This document shows positions 47,000-60,304 of a DNA stretch of 64,000 nucleotides, piece after piece. The notes below the pieces were generated by a model that searched no databases, was not told the DNA's origin, and worked only from the letters and a program-made list of their open reading frames with translations. The DNA is from Melieria omissa (taxonomy: Eukaryota; Arthropoda; Insecta; Diptera; Ulidiidae). A program made the translations under genes and the position numbers. The DNA is taken from contig OZ020267.1 in NCBI GenBank assembly GCA_963971225.1, positions 115,020,936-115,084,935 on the forward strand, in the 5' to 3' direction. Numbering within the stretch: position 1 is the first letter of the stretch; each line of letters begins with the position of its first letter.

Positions 47000-49900
47000 G
47001 GTTAACCAGAAATAAATCTCATCAAGAATGCACAAAAAGAAAGATTTGAACATTTTTAGAATGAGGTATTTTTAAATTTCAAGTTTATAGAAAGGAAAAA
47101 AAAGGTAGATGGGCAAAGAGTGGTCGGGAATCTTTATCCTCCCTACAGGCTGGTCAGCTTAGGTTAGATTAAAGTAGTTGTCAGGGCACCGAAATTTCCG
47201 AAAGACATTCTTACCCCTTAGATTGCACCGCAGTGATGCCACAAGTAAAAACAATAAATATTTCAAACTGCAGAACTTCAGATCTTCCAATCTTTAAATC
47301 TTGTAATCAAATAAATATTATGTCAGCACAGAATCCCTCTCTCTTTCTCACACGCCCACACATACTGATGCCAAGACAGGCTCCGAGTTGCATGCACACA
47401 ATTATTGAATTGTCCCAACTAATGTGACAGCATTATTTGTACTACACTCTATTTTACAGTCATTTTAAATTCCACTCTGTGATTTACACGAATTATTTGC
47501 CAAGACTTTTAAACTTTTTACCCGGCAACGCTCCCACCCCCACCTCGCTCGAGCGAGTGCTGCACATGCGACAACCAGAACCCACACACGTTCATTGCAT
47601 ATTCATCACATGCACCGACAAAACAACAAATGCAACAATAACAATCACAACAACAAAAAACCCAACACACTAGCAGCAGCAACAGCGACAAGAGCCAAAA
47701 TACGATAATAGTAAAATCTAACGACAAAACGACTCCAACCGCTCGAATCACTCCCCCGAGCCACCGAGTGTTGCCGCTGCCGCTGCTGTCGCCATCCAAT
47801 TCAACAGCTAACGGCTTTCGTAAACGTCGCGTAACGTTTGTTTATGTACAATTTGCAGCAAACAAATTCGCATCAGTCACCGCGCGGCAACGCCGGAGCC
47901 GAATCGCAGCCAACCGCGCCAAACAACATTGAACCGAACGGCGTTGAATGGCGCTGAATAACCCCCCAAATTGACGATTATGAGGCCAAAAGCAATATGT
48001 GTATGTGTGTGTGCACGGGGCGCTGGGCGAATGGAAAACGTAAAATGCGAACATAATTTACTCTTGCATTATTTTTCGTATAATTCGAGATAAATGGACG
48101 ATGGCGTCAAAAATGCGAAAACACGCGCCAGGCGTCTCTCTCGATGTGAGTGTGCGTGCGTGTGAGGTCAAATGTCAACACAAGTGAAAAAGAAATGTCA
48201 GCACCAACGAAACGTCAATCAGAGCCAGCGTGGAGTTGGCTTGTACGGCAAATGGGGCGATGGTCCATGTCCCGCCAGAGCGGTTGTTGATGGCAACTGC
48301 CGAGGTTCCTTGCCGATGAAGCCACAATTGATGACTCGTCCGTCGTCCGACGTTGCAATGGCAAATTCCAGTGAACTGTGCTGTAGACCAAAACTGCGCA
48401 AGGACCAAAACTAACAGGCGAAAAGACGACACAACATTCACAGCAGCAGCAGAAGAAGAAGACGTTGGAAGGAAAAACGCTATAGACGCAGTCACCAAAG
48501 AACTTGCGAGTAAAAACTTTGGCACGCTCTCTCTCTCACACATACACAAACACAATTTTATTTTATTGTTATTATTATTTTTGCTATGTGCTTGTGGAAA
48601 TTTATATTTTTTCACAACTACGGCGACACATTCAGCGCAAAGTGCACTAGTGAAGCATAGAGCAAAAACAGCAACAACAGCGATGGCAACGGCGACGGCG
48701 GCTGACAGCTGGCTAACTGGATGGAATGCCGCGGCAGGCTGGGTGGCAGCCGCAGTCGCAATCATACATCGTGCGGCCGCCTGTCCGCACTTGTAGCACG
48801 TCTGTCAGTGGCGCTGGCGGGATAAGCAGTGTGCGAGCGCCGAATAGGGAGCGCGCAAAACTTGTCTCGGCCTCATAAGTTAGCGTTTAATGTTTGCAGC
48901 GCCTTTCTTTGACGCTCATTTCTCCATTCCGATTGCGCGCCACGCTGGCCTGGTTCCGCTGCACTTTGCCGCTGCCGCTAAGCCGTGGTCGGGCATACAT
49001 CGTCAAAAAATGTGGGAAATCGATACAAAATGGCCTCATCAAATAAAATTTTACAACCGTCGATGCTGCGGCACTGTTGTTGTGCTGGTTGTTAAGGCCG
49101 CTGCTGGGCGATTGTGCTGGTGACGCTGGCAATGATGACGGCGACGATGATGACAATGTTGACGGTGATGATGGTGGCGGCGCAAACTCTACACTCGTTT
49201 GCCGAGGCAGCGAATTCGTAATGAAGCGTTTGTGCCGCTCGAATTGAGGCCATCAACGAAAGTTGCAAAGCTACGAACTTTGCGATCTATGGATATTGTT
49301 TTATTACTTTTCCTGAACTTATTGTTGTTGTAAGTATTGCGATTAGTTGTTATTGTTGTTGTTTTAGTAGCTGTTTTGCGTGCAATTATGCGAATTTTTT
49401 AATTAAAAATCCTTCGAAGGTTGTGGGAAATGTGTGCGTCACATTGTTCGCTAAGGTGAGCAGTTCTCAAAAAAAATTTGTTTCAGTCTCAATGTTTTTA
49501 TTTTTATAGTAGGCTATGGTCCGTAAAGATGGTAAAATTTCAAGTTGCTAGGTATTCTGGTTCAGGAGTTGCAGATCTTTATGTGATTTCCAGAAACTTT
49601 ACATTTTTTTGTAGGGTTTCCCGTAAGATTCGAACGACTTTGAGCATACTTGGGAAAGCTCGTGAATTTTACTTTGAGGCAGAACCTTTTTGACATTCAC
49701 AATTGTTGGTCACCCTAAAAATATTGCGTGTTATGGCTCTGCAAGATCTCACTGCTTCGACTAAACAACACGAAACAAACCCGAGTAGTCCCAAACCATG
49801 CACCAACGTCTACCCACACTTCTTCCTCCACTGCGCATATCGCTGAAGCGCCCACTCCGTAACACACTGAAGAATTCTTTGCCCAAATACGCAATTATAG

Positions 49901-50561
49901 AGTCATCGCAGTTTGCAGCTGCTACAAGGCTGCCGATTCCAATGCTCCTTCGGCTGGTTTATGTTTATTTGACTGGGTTGCCACTGCTGTCGACTGTCAC
50001 CACTAGTGAGTGTGTGTGTGTGCTCAAATACTTTCCCACGCCAAGGCTGGAGTTTCGAAATTTAAGCGAAAATTATACACACACTTCCGCCGAACCGAAA
50101 TCGCAATGCACATAATCATAAAGCCGATCAGGCCGAATTTACGACTCGCAGCAAGTGCTTTCCAATTGCATTCGTACTGCATTTGTTGTTGTTGTTGTTG
50201 GCGAGCATTGCGAGTGCAATTGCGCTGGCTGCCGACTGCGAAATGAGACGAACGATATTTCGACAATTTCAGACACACAATTGTCGAGCTGTGCGGCAGC
50301 GGGGTCGCGGGGTGCACAATAATGTTTTGGCAGGTTTCAAGAATGTGCTTTCCAGTTTAGAAGTAATAACTTCTGCAATGCTCGTTGGAGGCCGCAATTG
50401 ATGAGAGCAATAATGGTAAAGTATTTGGGGAGTCTAAAGTTTTTCGAACCATTTCAATGTTTAGCTAACTACATACGAGTATGTAGGTTAGGTTGAGTTG
50501 AAATGGCTCAAAGTGGCTCAAACTGAGACCTGTGAACTTCTATGGACAACCAGTTGGATAC
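47000..50561. other. Non-coding DNA, no gene recognised
   Basis: CAA/ACA-rich stretches near 47.6-47.7 kb, GA/CT tracts near 48.5 kb and GATGATGACG repeats near 49.13-49.18 kb. All longer frames (47.5-47.8 minus, 48.18-48.80 both strands) are Ser/Ala/Val/Cys-rich and overlap each other. I see no exon or RNA gene. Confidence 0.5.
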
Positions 50562-50565
50562 TTAA

Positions 50566-50847
50566 CACTCAGATGAACTTTGTCGTCTGGCCAGACAAAA
50601 TGGTTAAAAAAGAAAAATATCACAGATTCATCTCCTTTTTACGGTGTATTTTTGGGTAACTAAGTAAGTATATATGAACATAGTTTGTATATATATATAT
50701 ACATACTTACATACGTTGCCTACCATATAAACGTAATAAACTTCATCTGTCATTACGCTTTGCCTCTGTCAAAAGCCTCACCCAGATTTCGTCTGGCCAG
50801 ACGACAAAGGGCAGATGTGTAGTAACTAATTTCTGCCCATAGAAGGG
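50566..50847. mobile_element. Inverted-repeat MITE with GTCTGGCCAGAC palindromes
   Basis: A perfect 19-bp inverted repeat, CTTTGTCGTCTGGCCAGAC at 50578-50596 and its complement at 50791-50809, contains a 12-base self-palindrome at each end. Candidate outer limits are TTAA at 50562-50565 and 50848-50851, giving 282 bp, but the two arms differ in distance to these TTAA sites (12 versus 38 bases). The true ends may be shorter on the right. The centre holds a further palindrome around a (TA)n run (GTAAGTATATA and TATACATACTTAC, about 50664-50714). No ORF. Confidence 0.6.
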
Positions 50848-50851
50848 TTAA

Positions 50852-53800
50852 TGACCTACAAAATCAAATATAAAGTCAGTTAAATCTTCAAGGTCAATTA
50901 AAAACGAAATGAAACCCATCAATCGGGAGTGGTTTGTTTTGATTTGCCCATAAACCCAAGTTCCGTTTGATGCCTTCTAAAAAAACGTTTGAATAAACGG
51001 TGAAATATGGCAGCATGGCCATCTGATATGTCAGAGCAATAAGCTGTCAAAGTTCGGACATCATGAAATTCGGCTTCAAAATGAATTTCGGACAGACTAG
51101 TTTTCGCGTCTACGTTCCGGGCTTTTCTCGACGTATTCAGCGCGCTCTGTTCGGCTTGGCCACCCGGGTGCGATGCGTTCTCGACAAAACGCCGAGGCCA
51201 TTAGCACGTGCGCCCATTAAGTCTGCCCCGGCGCGGTGCTATCATAATTTTCACAAATTACCGCCGAAGCGTTGCCACACTTTTCTGGCGCGCATTGCTT
51301 GGGGGCTGCCATGTGCTGTTTGTTTGCTTGGACGCGCCGCTGTTGTCCTTGCAATTGGTGGTGGCTGCTGCTGGTTTCGGTGTTGCGCGCTTACGGTTGC
51401 ATAAACCTTGTCTCAGTCTTTTGGTGATTCATTCGCGGCGAGAGTGCCTGTGGCACCAACGACGCCACCAAAACAAACACACCAGCCACCAGCCACTTTG
51501 AACTTTGTGTATGCGCGCAACCTCACAGGAACAGGTGCGAAGCGTTCAAGTCAGCCAGAATTTGGCAAGCACTCTATGCCGTGCGGCAAATATGAGTGGG
51601 CGTTAGGGAGGCGTGTCTGGCACAAAATTGCACAAATCATTTCCGAGTTTGTCTGATGTTTTCTGGTGAAGCCTGCGCTCTGCTTTGCATTTTGCGCTGC
51701 ACCCCAACGGCGTCTGGCGAACGGCGTTGGCGCTAAGTGCATCGAAGGTGGGGGAACATGCTGAAGCAAGCCGCGCCAAATGCGATTGTGCATGAGCTCA
51801 ACTCGTTACTTGGAAATGTTTATGACTGCGGGATGTGATGCGACTGAATACCATCAAACCTCGGCACTTTGTCCCATTGAAAACGTCTCAGCTTCATCGA
51901 CTCGATGGGTTTCAAAAGCAACTTATCTTTTAGATCGCCATACCGATCTTTGTATTAGAAATTGATTTTTTTTAAATATATTTTTTACGTTCTTCAATAT
52001 GATTTTCGATTTCAGTAAATATAACTTTTCACCGCTTTTTTCTTTTCCTTCCTTTTTCGGCACTTTTCGATTTCGCGAATGTTACAACGAAATCTATGGA
52101 TGCAATTTCGATGCTCACATCTTCTCATATGAAAAAATGCGTCAGGCAATTTTGGCCGCGTCCCTGGCCATTAGGGGGAGGGGCAAGGTGAACGGTAGCT
52201 GCTGGCGCTTAATATCGCTTCGGAGCGTTTTCACATTCTGCATGCGCGCGTGTCATAAAGTTTTCATAAATAATCCCGCAAAATTACTGCACGCACCCAG
52301 GACGAACATTGCCACGTTTGTTGCGTGTTTTTGTTTGCGTCCAACAACAACGCCAGCGCGTCGTCTCATGTCATGTGCACACAATTACCATTTGCCATTC
52401 GGCACGAGCAGATTGACACAAGTCGATCTGGAAAACTAATCAAGTGTCGCTGGTAGAAACAGATGAGTCCATGGCCCCGCCCTGTCCCGGCTGCAGCCCC
52501 AATTGACGTCGCCGCTCGCACATGAAACATTCATTTGACGCCTGCGACATGTTATTGTGTTATTGGCGTGCGTGATGCTACACAGCGCAGCGGCAACTTG
52601 CAGTGATGGAAGCGCCGCCAGCACAACCGGCGCAGCGGCAGCCGAATGACAAGAATGGCAAAACGAAAGAAGCAGCGCAGCGGCAGCAAATAGAGGAACG
52701 CTGCGAACGTGTGCGAGACGGGTAAATGATGCTGATGACGACGACGAGTGACGGCCAGCGCGACGTGTGTGTTTTACTCTAAAAATTACCGCCAAGTGGC
52801 AGCGGCACTGCTGGCACTTGTGAAATTTTGCAACAACATTAAATCAACAACACTGTTGCGTTGCCGCCGCCGCCATTCACACGTACCGCCCATAATGTAG
52901 CGGCAAGTTGTGCGCGCTGGCTGTGCGATATGGCGAGCCGTCGCACAACTGGCTGGCTGGCTGGAAGGGCGGCTGTAATCGCAATGGCGTTAGCTTGTCG
53001 CATCAGCCACACATCCGTGCACTTACATCACAACCACATTAGCGCGCCCAGGATAACGCCGACGCAGGACGCACGCGGCGCCGCTTGCCGCCATATGGTC
53101 GCTTTCTCAAGCATCGTTGGGGCTGCCTTTCGCCGCCGCGCAGCTACGTGCAACATTATCGTAGCTCGCTACGAAATCACCTGTAAGTCACACTGTCTGG
53201 TTGCAAAAAAAAAATTCAGTTGTAGGCAATGCCAAATGTCTGACGTTGGCATTTGACTTCCAACGAAAAACTTAAAGGCTGCAGTTATGATTTCTAAAGC
53301 AAATTAAGTCTATCAGTCTGTCTAGAATCATTGCGGAATGGGTGAAAGGTCAACCCTCGAAAGATGAGATTAGAACATGAAAAGGAAACAGTGAACCGAA
53401 CAGTGAAACTGAAAAACTGTACTCCAAAAAAACCTGTGCCACATAACCCAAAACCAGTCTAAAGTATGGAAGTATGGAATGTCTTGAATCTTGGAACACC
53501 TACAGCTGAAGGACAGTTTAAGTATCGAATAAATCCTGCCTGTATAAGAGGAGGTGATAGATTTTAGATTTTATAGAAGCCTCGAGAAGTAATTAGAGTT
53601 TAGGGCAAACAAAACAATATATAAAATCTAGGCCAAACAATCCGCTAAACAATCCTTTAAGTTCCTACCTAAGCGTCATCGAAGTTCCAAACTGTTGCAG
53701 TGACAAACCCTCGATTCATTCGATTGACAGCCGTTGAAAACAGCACGTTAACTATAATCACAACCAAATCTTTCCAAATTGTGCTCATCATCTCAACAGC

Positions 53801-55804
53801 GAGCCGCGTATACGCTTATTTTTTCCTAATAAGGGACATTCCTATGTCCGATCAGAGTTCTTTCACTCATTTAATCACAACGTCACAATTGGAAATGTTA
53901 AAAGTCGAAACCAGAAGCTCGCATAAATACCCTTCGGGCTGGCCGACACAGAACAGAACAAGGCCGGGGCGAGCACAAAGGCGCGCGCACACCCATCAAA
54001 GTGTTGTCACTGTCAGTGCGGATGTCACAGACACGTCAGGGATTAAAACGACAAGCGACTCTTAAGCGGCGTCCGTCTGGAGCGGGAGAAGGCCGCCGAC
54101 GAGCAAAGGACTCGCACCGCATCACGCAAACACATTCTCGCTCACACCGGAAACGGATTTAAGGGTTTATGCGCGGTTGACAAATACCAAACCACACATT
54201 CGTCACTTTGGCTTCAACGTCAGGCGTTGCCTCGGCATTAGAGCGCAGCCCGCCGCGCGTTTGGTGTTTCGAGCCCGCTTGGGCAGCGAACTACCGATGC
54301 CGTGCGGCGGCTGTGCGGGCACAATTGAGTCTGCCGGGCGAGCGGGCGGTGCTCAGCCCATTTCATCATTACTTAAACCACATTTTACATATGTCAGTCG
54401 CGTCCTTTACCTGTCACTTACCGTCATGGCGAGCGAAGTCGGAGTTGCTGTGCGCGTTTGATGTGCTCGTTGCGAATGTCCTGCGGCACTGTCGACATGT
54501 CTTCTGCAATGTCGCACGCATTATAAACGAATTACCGGTGTGGCTGGGCGCAACAAGACGGCGAAGTCGGCTGCTACGACCGCCGGGATGAAAGCGGTTA
54601 ATCGCCGGTAAATCTAATTAGATGTCGGCGCTCAGCGACACGAGCGAACTGTGCGGTACGAAAGGGGAACGGCGTCGTCGATAAAGTGTTGAATGCACGC
54701 ATACAACAAAGTATGACGTAATAAGGAACAGTCTCTACTCGCAGGATCAGAGGTAACAAAATTCTACAATACAGGGTGACACAGATGACATGCATATTTG
54801 AATACAAACACTATGACTTCTGCGTTCTGTTCAACCCTAACCCCAAAGTGACTGCCACGATTGTGCTCGCATAAATAACACTGAGAAGTAACGATTATCG
54901 TCACCGACTATGTCAGTCAGGTCGCATTGTAAGTGTAATTGCACTGCAGCAATTATTCATCGTCGCTCACAACCCCACCCGGCCGTACGGCACCGGCAAC
55001 TACAAAACGACGATTGTTGTAATTCAGACTTCTGCCGCATTCGCCGCACCGGCAACAACTCAAACCGAAACTCGCACCCAAGTCGGCAAGAAAGCAAAAC
55101 AAATGCCCCACACAATTTATGATTGCTTATAAATTTTGTGCACGTCAAGTTGTCGTGCGGTCACCACCCGGCGCTCACTCACTCGCCGCGCCAGACACTC
55201 AGCCGGCCAGTCAGTTGCTCTGAACCTGTGGTTAATTCCGCATTTGCATCGAAATTTATGGTAACGCTCTGCGCAATTTATGACACGTTTCCGTCAAAAT
55301 ATTCGCAACTCGCTTGACACTGCAAGCCGTCGCCACGCAACCAACGAACAGCACCAACACCAACACCAGCGCGGGGTAATCAGTCGTGAAAATCGGCAGC
55401 GATTGTGATAGGCAGGCACACTTCAAAGGAAATGCCTATCGTTGGCGGCGACATAAATCGCAATGACAGCGACGAAATGGCTACGACTGACATGGAATGC
55501 GGTTCGAGCCGCGACTGCACATTAGCGCAAACGCAACCCTTGCTAAGTGCTGACACCAGTGCCGATAGTGTGACGATTCAAACAGTTGGGGCTCTGCGCT
55601 AAGTGTTTGAATGCGGTGAGTGCAACCAATAGTTGGACTCTATGGTCCCTTAGCCAGAGAATTTTTTATTGTAGTACCAACTTGGACGGCACTGAGTACA
55701 GAAATCGATTCTTTCATTAGCTGTTCTCCACACGAAATGGCAAACCAGTGAAATAAAATTAAGAGTTTTCGAGAGAAACTTGGCACTTTTTGTGATTTCT
55801 TAGA
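50852..55804. other. Non-coding DNA, one weak coding candidate
   Basis: Frames at 51.06-51.66, 52.44-52.80, 52.86-53.26, 53.70-54.07 and 54.18-54.59 kb are open but lack any motif I know and are Arg/Ala/Cys/His-rich. 53.3-53.7 kb is AT-rich and featureless. Near the end a short plus-strand frame at 55432-55602 has a more natural composition and is listed separately. Confidence 0.5.
55432..55602 (+). CDS. Unrecognised short ORF, possible 5' coding segment
   Basis: From the ATG at 55432 a 56-codon frame reads MPIVGGDINRNDSDEMATT and continues with an acidic, Thr/Ser-rich stretch that includes TLAQTQPLLSADTSADS. It has no low-complexity run. The composition and a Gln-Pro-Leu-Leu-Ser dileucine-like motif resemble the cytosolic N-terminus of a membrane transporter. 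However, no membrane segment follows, the frame ends in TAA at 55600-55602, and the nearby GGTGAGTG donor-like word at about 55614 lies after the stop. Family unknown; it may be chance. Confidence 0.22.
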   Translation: MPIVGGDINRNDSDEMATTDMECGSSRDCTLAQTQPLLSADTSADSVTIQTVGALR

Positions 55805-55807
55805 TTA

Positions 55808-56790
55808 CACAGCACAACAAAAAACACTTTTTTCTGTTGCATGGAGTTTTTCTACTGTTTCTTACTATTCTGGATGCGCTGATTTCGAATCTATCCTCAA
55901 ATTTTAGTGAGATATATAGGTACCGTGTCATTTTTTCAGTTTTTCCTCTTCTTTTTCCATATTTTTGATCGTAATTTCTAAACCAAAAAACCGATTAACA
56001 TGATTTTCACCTTATCGCATTACCAACACCGCTTTTTTCCGATGCAACTTATTTTTATAAGTTTTAAAATGCCGCGATTGGACCTCAAAGTCGGAAAACA
56101 TGGAATTTTAAGGCGTTTTCTTTGATGCTCAAACACATACACATTTTTTGTACAACAATTACAACAACACAGCCAAATTTTTGGGCGGAATACACATTCG
56201 CATCGAGCAAAAATGTACCATAGCCATTTTCATCACTTTTCATACTTGTTCCTTAAAAAATTAGGGGCCTAAAAATATGCAACATTTTTAATTTTTTTTT
56301 GTTTTGAGCAATTCAAAATCTTTTTGTTTTTTGTTTGTATTCCAGACTACAAATGGAACATATGAAAGAGCATATTTTGATGCTCCTAATTTTTTAAGCA
56401 AAAAATATGAAAAGTGATGAAAACGGCTATGGTACATTTTTGCTATTATTTCGATGCGAATGTGTATTCCGCCAAACAATTTGGCTGTGTTGTATTGCCT
56501 GATGTTTCTTCTTAAGATATTCATATACATCGTAACTTGATTTATGAAACATTTGTACAATTTTCGCCATCAGAAAAAACGCCTTGAAATTCAATATTTT
56601 CCTACTTTGAAACCTTATTACAGTAGAAAAGGAGAAAAAAGCCAAGGAAAATTCGAAAAAGTGACACGCCCATTTTTTGCAAAAACTAAAGCTGTTACAT
56701 AAAAACGGAGTATGGTTTTGAAAACAGCGTGGAAAAATTATTCAGATTCATGTAAAAAACTCCATGCAACAGAAATGCTGTTGTGCAGTG
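55808..56790. mobile_element. Palindromic PIF/Harbinger-like foldback element
   Basis: TTA at 55805-55807 and 56791-56793 flank a 983-bp element. Its left end CACAGCACAACA and reverse-complemented right end CACTGCACAACA differ at one base, followed by a shared TTTCTGTTGCATGGAGTTTT a little further in. The two halves are inverted copies along most of their length. For example, CAAAGT-GGAAAA-ATGGAATTT-AAGGCGTTTT at about 56088-56122 pairs with 56575-56610, and the GTGTATTCCGCC, GGTACATTTTTGC and AAAAGTGATGAAAA blocks pair across the centre near 56290. Arms are roughly 480 bp. The 3-bp TTA duplication suggests PIF/Harbinger. The minus-strand frames at 56288-56645 are by-products of the palindrome. 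Confidence 0.82.
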
Positions 56791-56793
56791 TTA

Positions 56794-59700
56794 TTCAGAG
56801 AGTTGAAGACTAGAGAAATGCTTCTCAAAATACATCTGAATCATTCAATTCTTAATTAAATCTCTCATATGTACTGATTCCAGGGCAAAGCTCCAACCTT
56901 GTCGCAAATTGCATTTTACCGCAACACTGCGTTATCCTTTTAACACACACACACAAACATCTACATCCGCCAAATCTGCACGCTTTGCACCCCTGCAAAC
57001 AATTTTGTCAAATTAATAGCCTTTCTATATGTTTATACATAGATATGTATGTGTTTATGTGTATGTGTGGATATCACAAAAACAATAACACAAACGCACA
57101 CGACTTCAATAATTTTTACAAAGTACTCATAAATCTATCGAGTTGTTATAACTTTTGTTTTTATGGCTCAACAAAGTACACAATGCGACAATTGCTGCGT
57201 GCCGTGTGGCTCCCCTCAGTCTGACGCCTGGCTGTCTACCTTGCCGCTCAGTTATAGCTCGCTCGCTCGGTCTGTCTGTCTAACTGTCTGTTCGCCTGGC
57301 TCGCTCGTTCGTCATTCTGTCTGCCTGAAATAAATAAATATGCAAGCTTGCACTTCATGTCGTTCGGTGACGTTGTGACGCACGGCGGTGGTGGGGCGGG
57401 CTACGGCACGCCACCCCTTCAGCATACTCGTACATGTCAATGCCCGTTCAACCCCGTAGCTGAGTTGCAGCTAAAGTTGGCTGCAGTTAAACAGCGCAGC
57501 TCAATGACAAACATGCAAAAAATACAACATTTGTTACATTTACTGAACATTTGCTGGTGCTGCTCTTGTTGTTGTTGTTGTTGCGGTTATTGCTAGCGTT
57601 GCAATTTTTTTGCTGCACCGAATTGGATCATAAATTAAGTTCTCATAACGGTAATGTTGTTTAAGTAATAAAATTTTACAATGACATTTTGACAATCGAT
57701 GCGCCACGTTGACGTCGCTTCGCACAAAACATTAACTTTCGGCATTTGCGGCGACTGTGCGCCTACATACATACGTACAACAACAAACCGGCAATTGGTG
57801 TGAAAAGTGAAAAAATAATGAACAATAATTGCAATGCGTCAAAAGCAATGTTATTGACACCGCACGCAGAGTTGCCACAGTTCAAAAAATATGACAGTGC
57901 AGAGATTAGCGAGTCGTTAGGACGATCTGCAAAATCGACTTTAAACAACGAACCAAATATTGACAAGTCGAAAGCCAGTCCGAACGTGCGCTTGAAGGGC
58001 CGCAAATACTGAAAAATCTGCTCATTCCTACATGTACGAATCTCTCGCTGTTTCAAGTCGCTGACGAGATTTTGATTTCTTTTGCGACTAAAAAAACATA
58101 AATCGAGAAAGTTAACCTCACTCAGCCACGTTGTCAAATCTCGGGTGAGTGCACGAGTGCTTTTATTTGCATACATGCACACATATCTACACACACACGC
58201 AAGTTGGCGAACATGAATGCGCCCATATTTGATGATGTTGAACCGCGTTGACGGGTTAAGGCAATAAAATTCAAATGTGACGACCACGCAGCCAACTGCC
58301 GATTGTGGCAGAGCGCACAATGTGGGGCGAAGCGATACACTACGAGAACGCTGGTCGAGTTCGTTACATAATGTGCGCTACTTTCTCAACAACCTGACAT
58401 ATCTTTCAAAATCGGTGCTTCATTAAGAAGAACCAACAGAAATCAATTCATTGTTGTAGCTATAAATGTGCAGTGTATGTTTAAGGGTTAAAAGTCAACA
58501 CTAAAACTCGCTTATTTGTCACTAATACTTAAATTTAGGCAAAAGATACAAATGCGTCTTGCACAAGAGTCGACTCTCTCAACAAAAGTCCAATAGGTGA
58601 GATGGCCCTGTCGTATGAGCCATAATGGAATCGCAATAGATCCACAAGATCGCGATGTTAAACACCTCTTTTCTAAATCGAATCGAATCTAATTTAGTTT
58701 TTCTTGTCCTCATAATGACTTTTATTTGTCTCGTGTCAGTTTGAAACAATTCCCTTCGTGGGAACAAATGTAGCGTGCAGTGACCAGTCGCACACTTTCG
58801 CCTACATTTTGAAAATGCGAGCAGTGCAAAAACACTGCAGCGGGCAATATTTGAGCGTGTTTAGCAAATATGCCATCAATATGTCTGAAAAGAATATCTG
58901 GCTGTCTTCCCTCACCCTCACCCCTCACCCACCCACCGCCCTTCGCTCGCCTTATTCGAAGCGCTCCACTAACCGTCGCTCCAGTGCCCGCAACGACCCA
59001 TTAGGCCAACGCTCGGTCACATATTTCACTTGTCTGCTGCGAATGAGGACAGCCGCGTCGGCTGCTTATGTGCGTCGCTCGTGTGCAGGAATGCCCGCAC
59101 ATGCATATTGGCTGGTTTCTGTCTCTAATTCGCACACAAAACAATGGACAGCGCACTCGGCTGCCCGTGAAGGATGTAAGACACACTTAAAGTGATTCCA
59201 ATTCCGATTGCGATTCCGACTCCGGCTTCGGTTCTCCGTTTCCACTGCTGACATGTCACGACTTGTCACTTGATTTGACCAAAATGAAGAAATTGTGTTC
59301 TAAAGAATTTCCACTTGACTTCAGCTGCGTCACAACCCCTTCCCATCCACCCGGGCGGCCTTGTCGTCAGCTCCGGCTCCGGCGTACTCGCTACAACCCA
59401 TGCACGGGCGTTGTGCCCACCCGCCTGCTTTGCCATGCCAGCTGTCCGCCTGTCTGTATGTTCGTCTGTCTATTTGCCGGCAAAGAAGAGGAAGCATTTT
59501 ATGTTGTATTTTGAGATGCTGCATGTATCGCGGCGAGAGATTTGCTCCGGCGCAGCGCCGCTTTATGTGTGGTTTCTGCTCGAGTGTTTTTGAATGTTGC
59601 AATTTGATATTGGAATGTGTCTATGGACGGGCTTGCCAATCCGAGTTTAGCCAGTTGTAATTTATTACACGAGGTTTTTGCTGTATGTCGCTGTACAGCC

Positions 59701-60300
59701 GAAGACATCTAAAAAGAGATATGGAAAATGTTTTGCCGCGCTGACTGCGCAAAGTGTCAATAACTTGTCTGCATATTAAAATTATAACAACTGCTGGATG
59801 TCAGTATTTGGTGTTGCTGAATGTTGGCCCAACCATTGCGAATACTATCAAAGGATGTTGTTTGTTTGTGGGTGGGTGTGTGTCTCAAGTTAACATTTCA
59901 GGCCTTTTTGAGTACTTTTTGTGAATCAAATCGAGGACATGGAACCACTCGATGGAGTAGAATGCGAACCACTTTGTTCTATAGTTTTTGCTGCTTGGAC
60001 TCTGTAAGAGACTATGTAAAGTCAAAGAAGTTGAAAGCTAACAATTGAGACAGCTATGAGCCTAAGATTCAACTATCCATATCGAACCAGTAATGTTGTC
60101 ATGATAGCATCACATCCATTTGTCCAGTCGGTCTGAAAACCGTGCGACAAAAATTAAAAACAATTTTCACACCGGAAAAAATCCATATGGGCGTGAAACT
60201 AGAGACCAAACATAGTAATACTGCGGACTCAGTTTTTCATTTCTACATACTTTGTACTTTTAAACGGACTTCAAAATTTTTAAGGGGATACAAAATATAA
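56794..60300. other. Non-coding DNA, one weak coding candidate
   Basis: Contains CGCTCGCTCGGTCTGTCTGTC-type repeats at about 57245-57325 and a GTTGTTGTTGTTG tract near 57568. Frames at 58.75-59.66 kb on both strands overlap and lack motifs. A plus-strand frame starting at 57818 (MNNNCNASKAMLLTPHAELP, 64 codons to the stop at 58010-58012) is Asn/Ser/Lys-rich and unrecognised. 59.8-60.3 kb is featureless. Confidence 0.45.
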
Positions 60301-60304
60301 AAAT

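Noticed and set aside
55499..55512. GGTTCGAGCC, a B-box-like word
   Set aside because: No A box at a suitable distance upstream and no tRNA fold.
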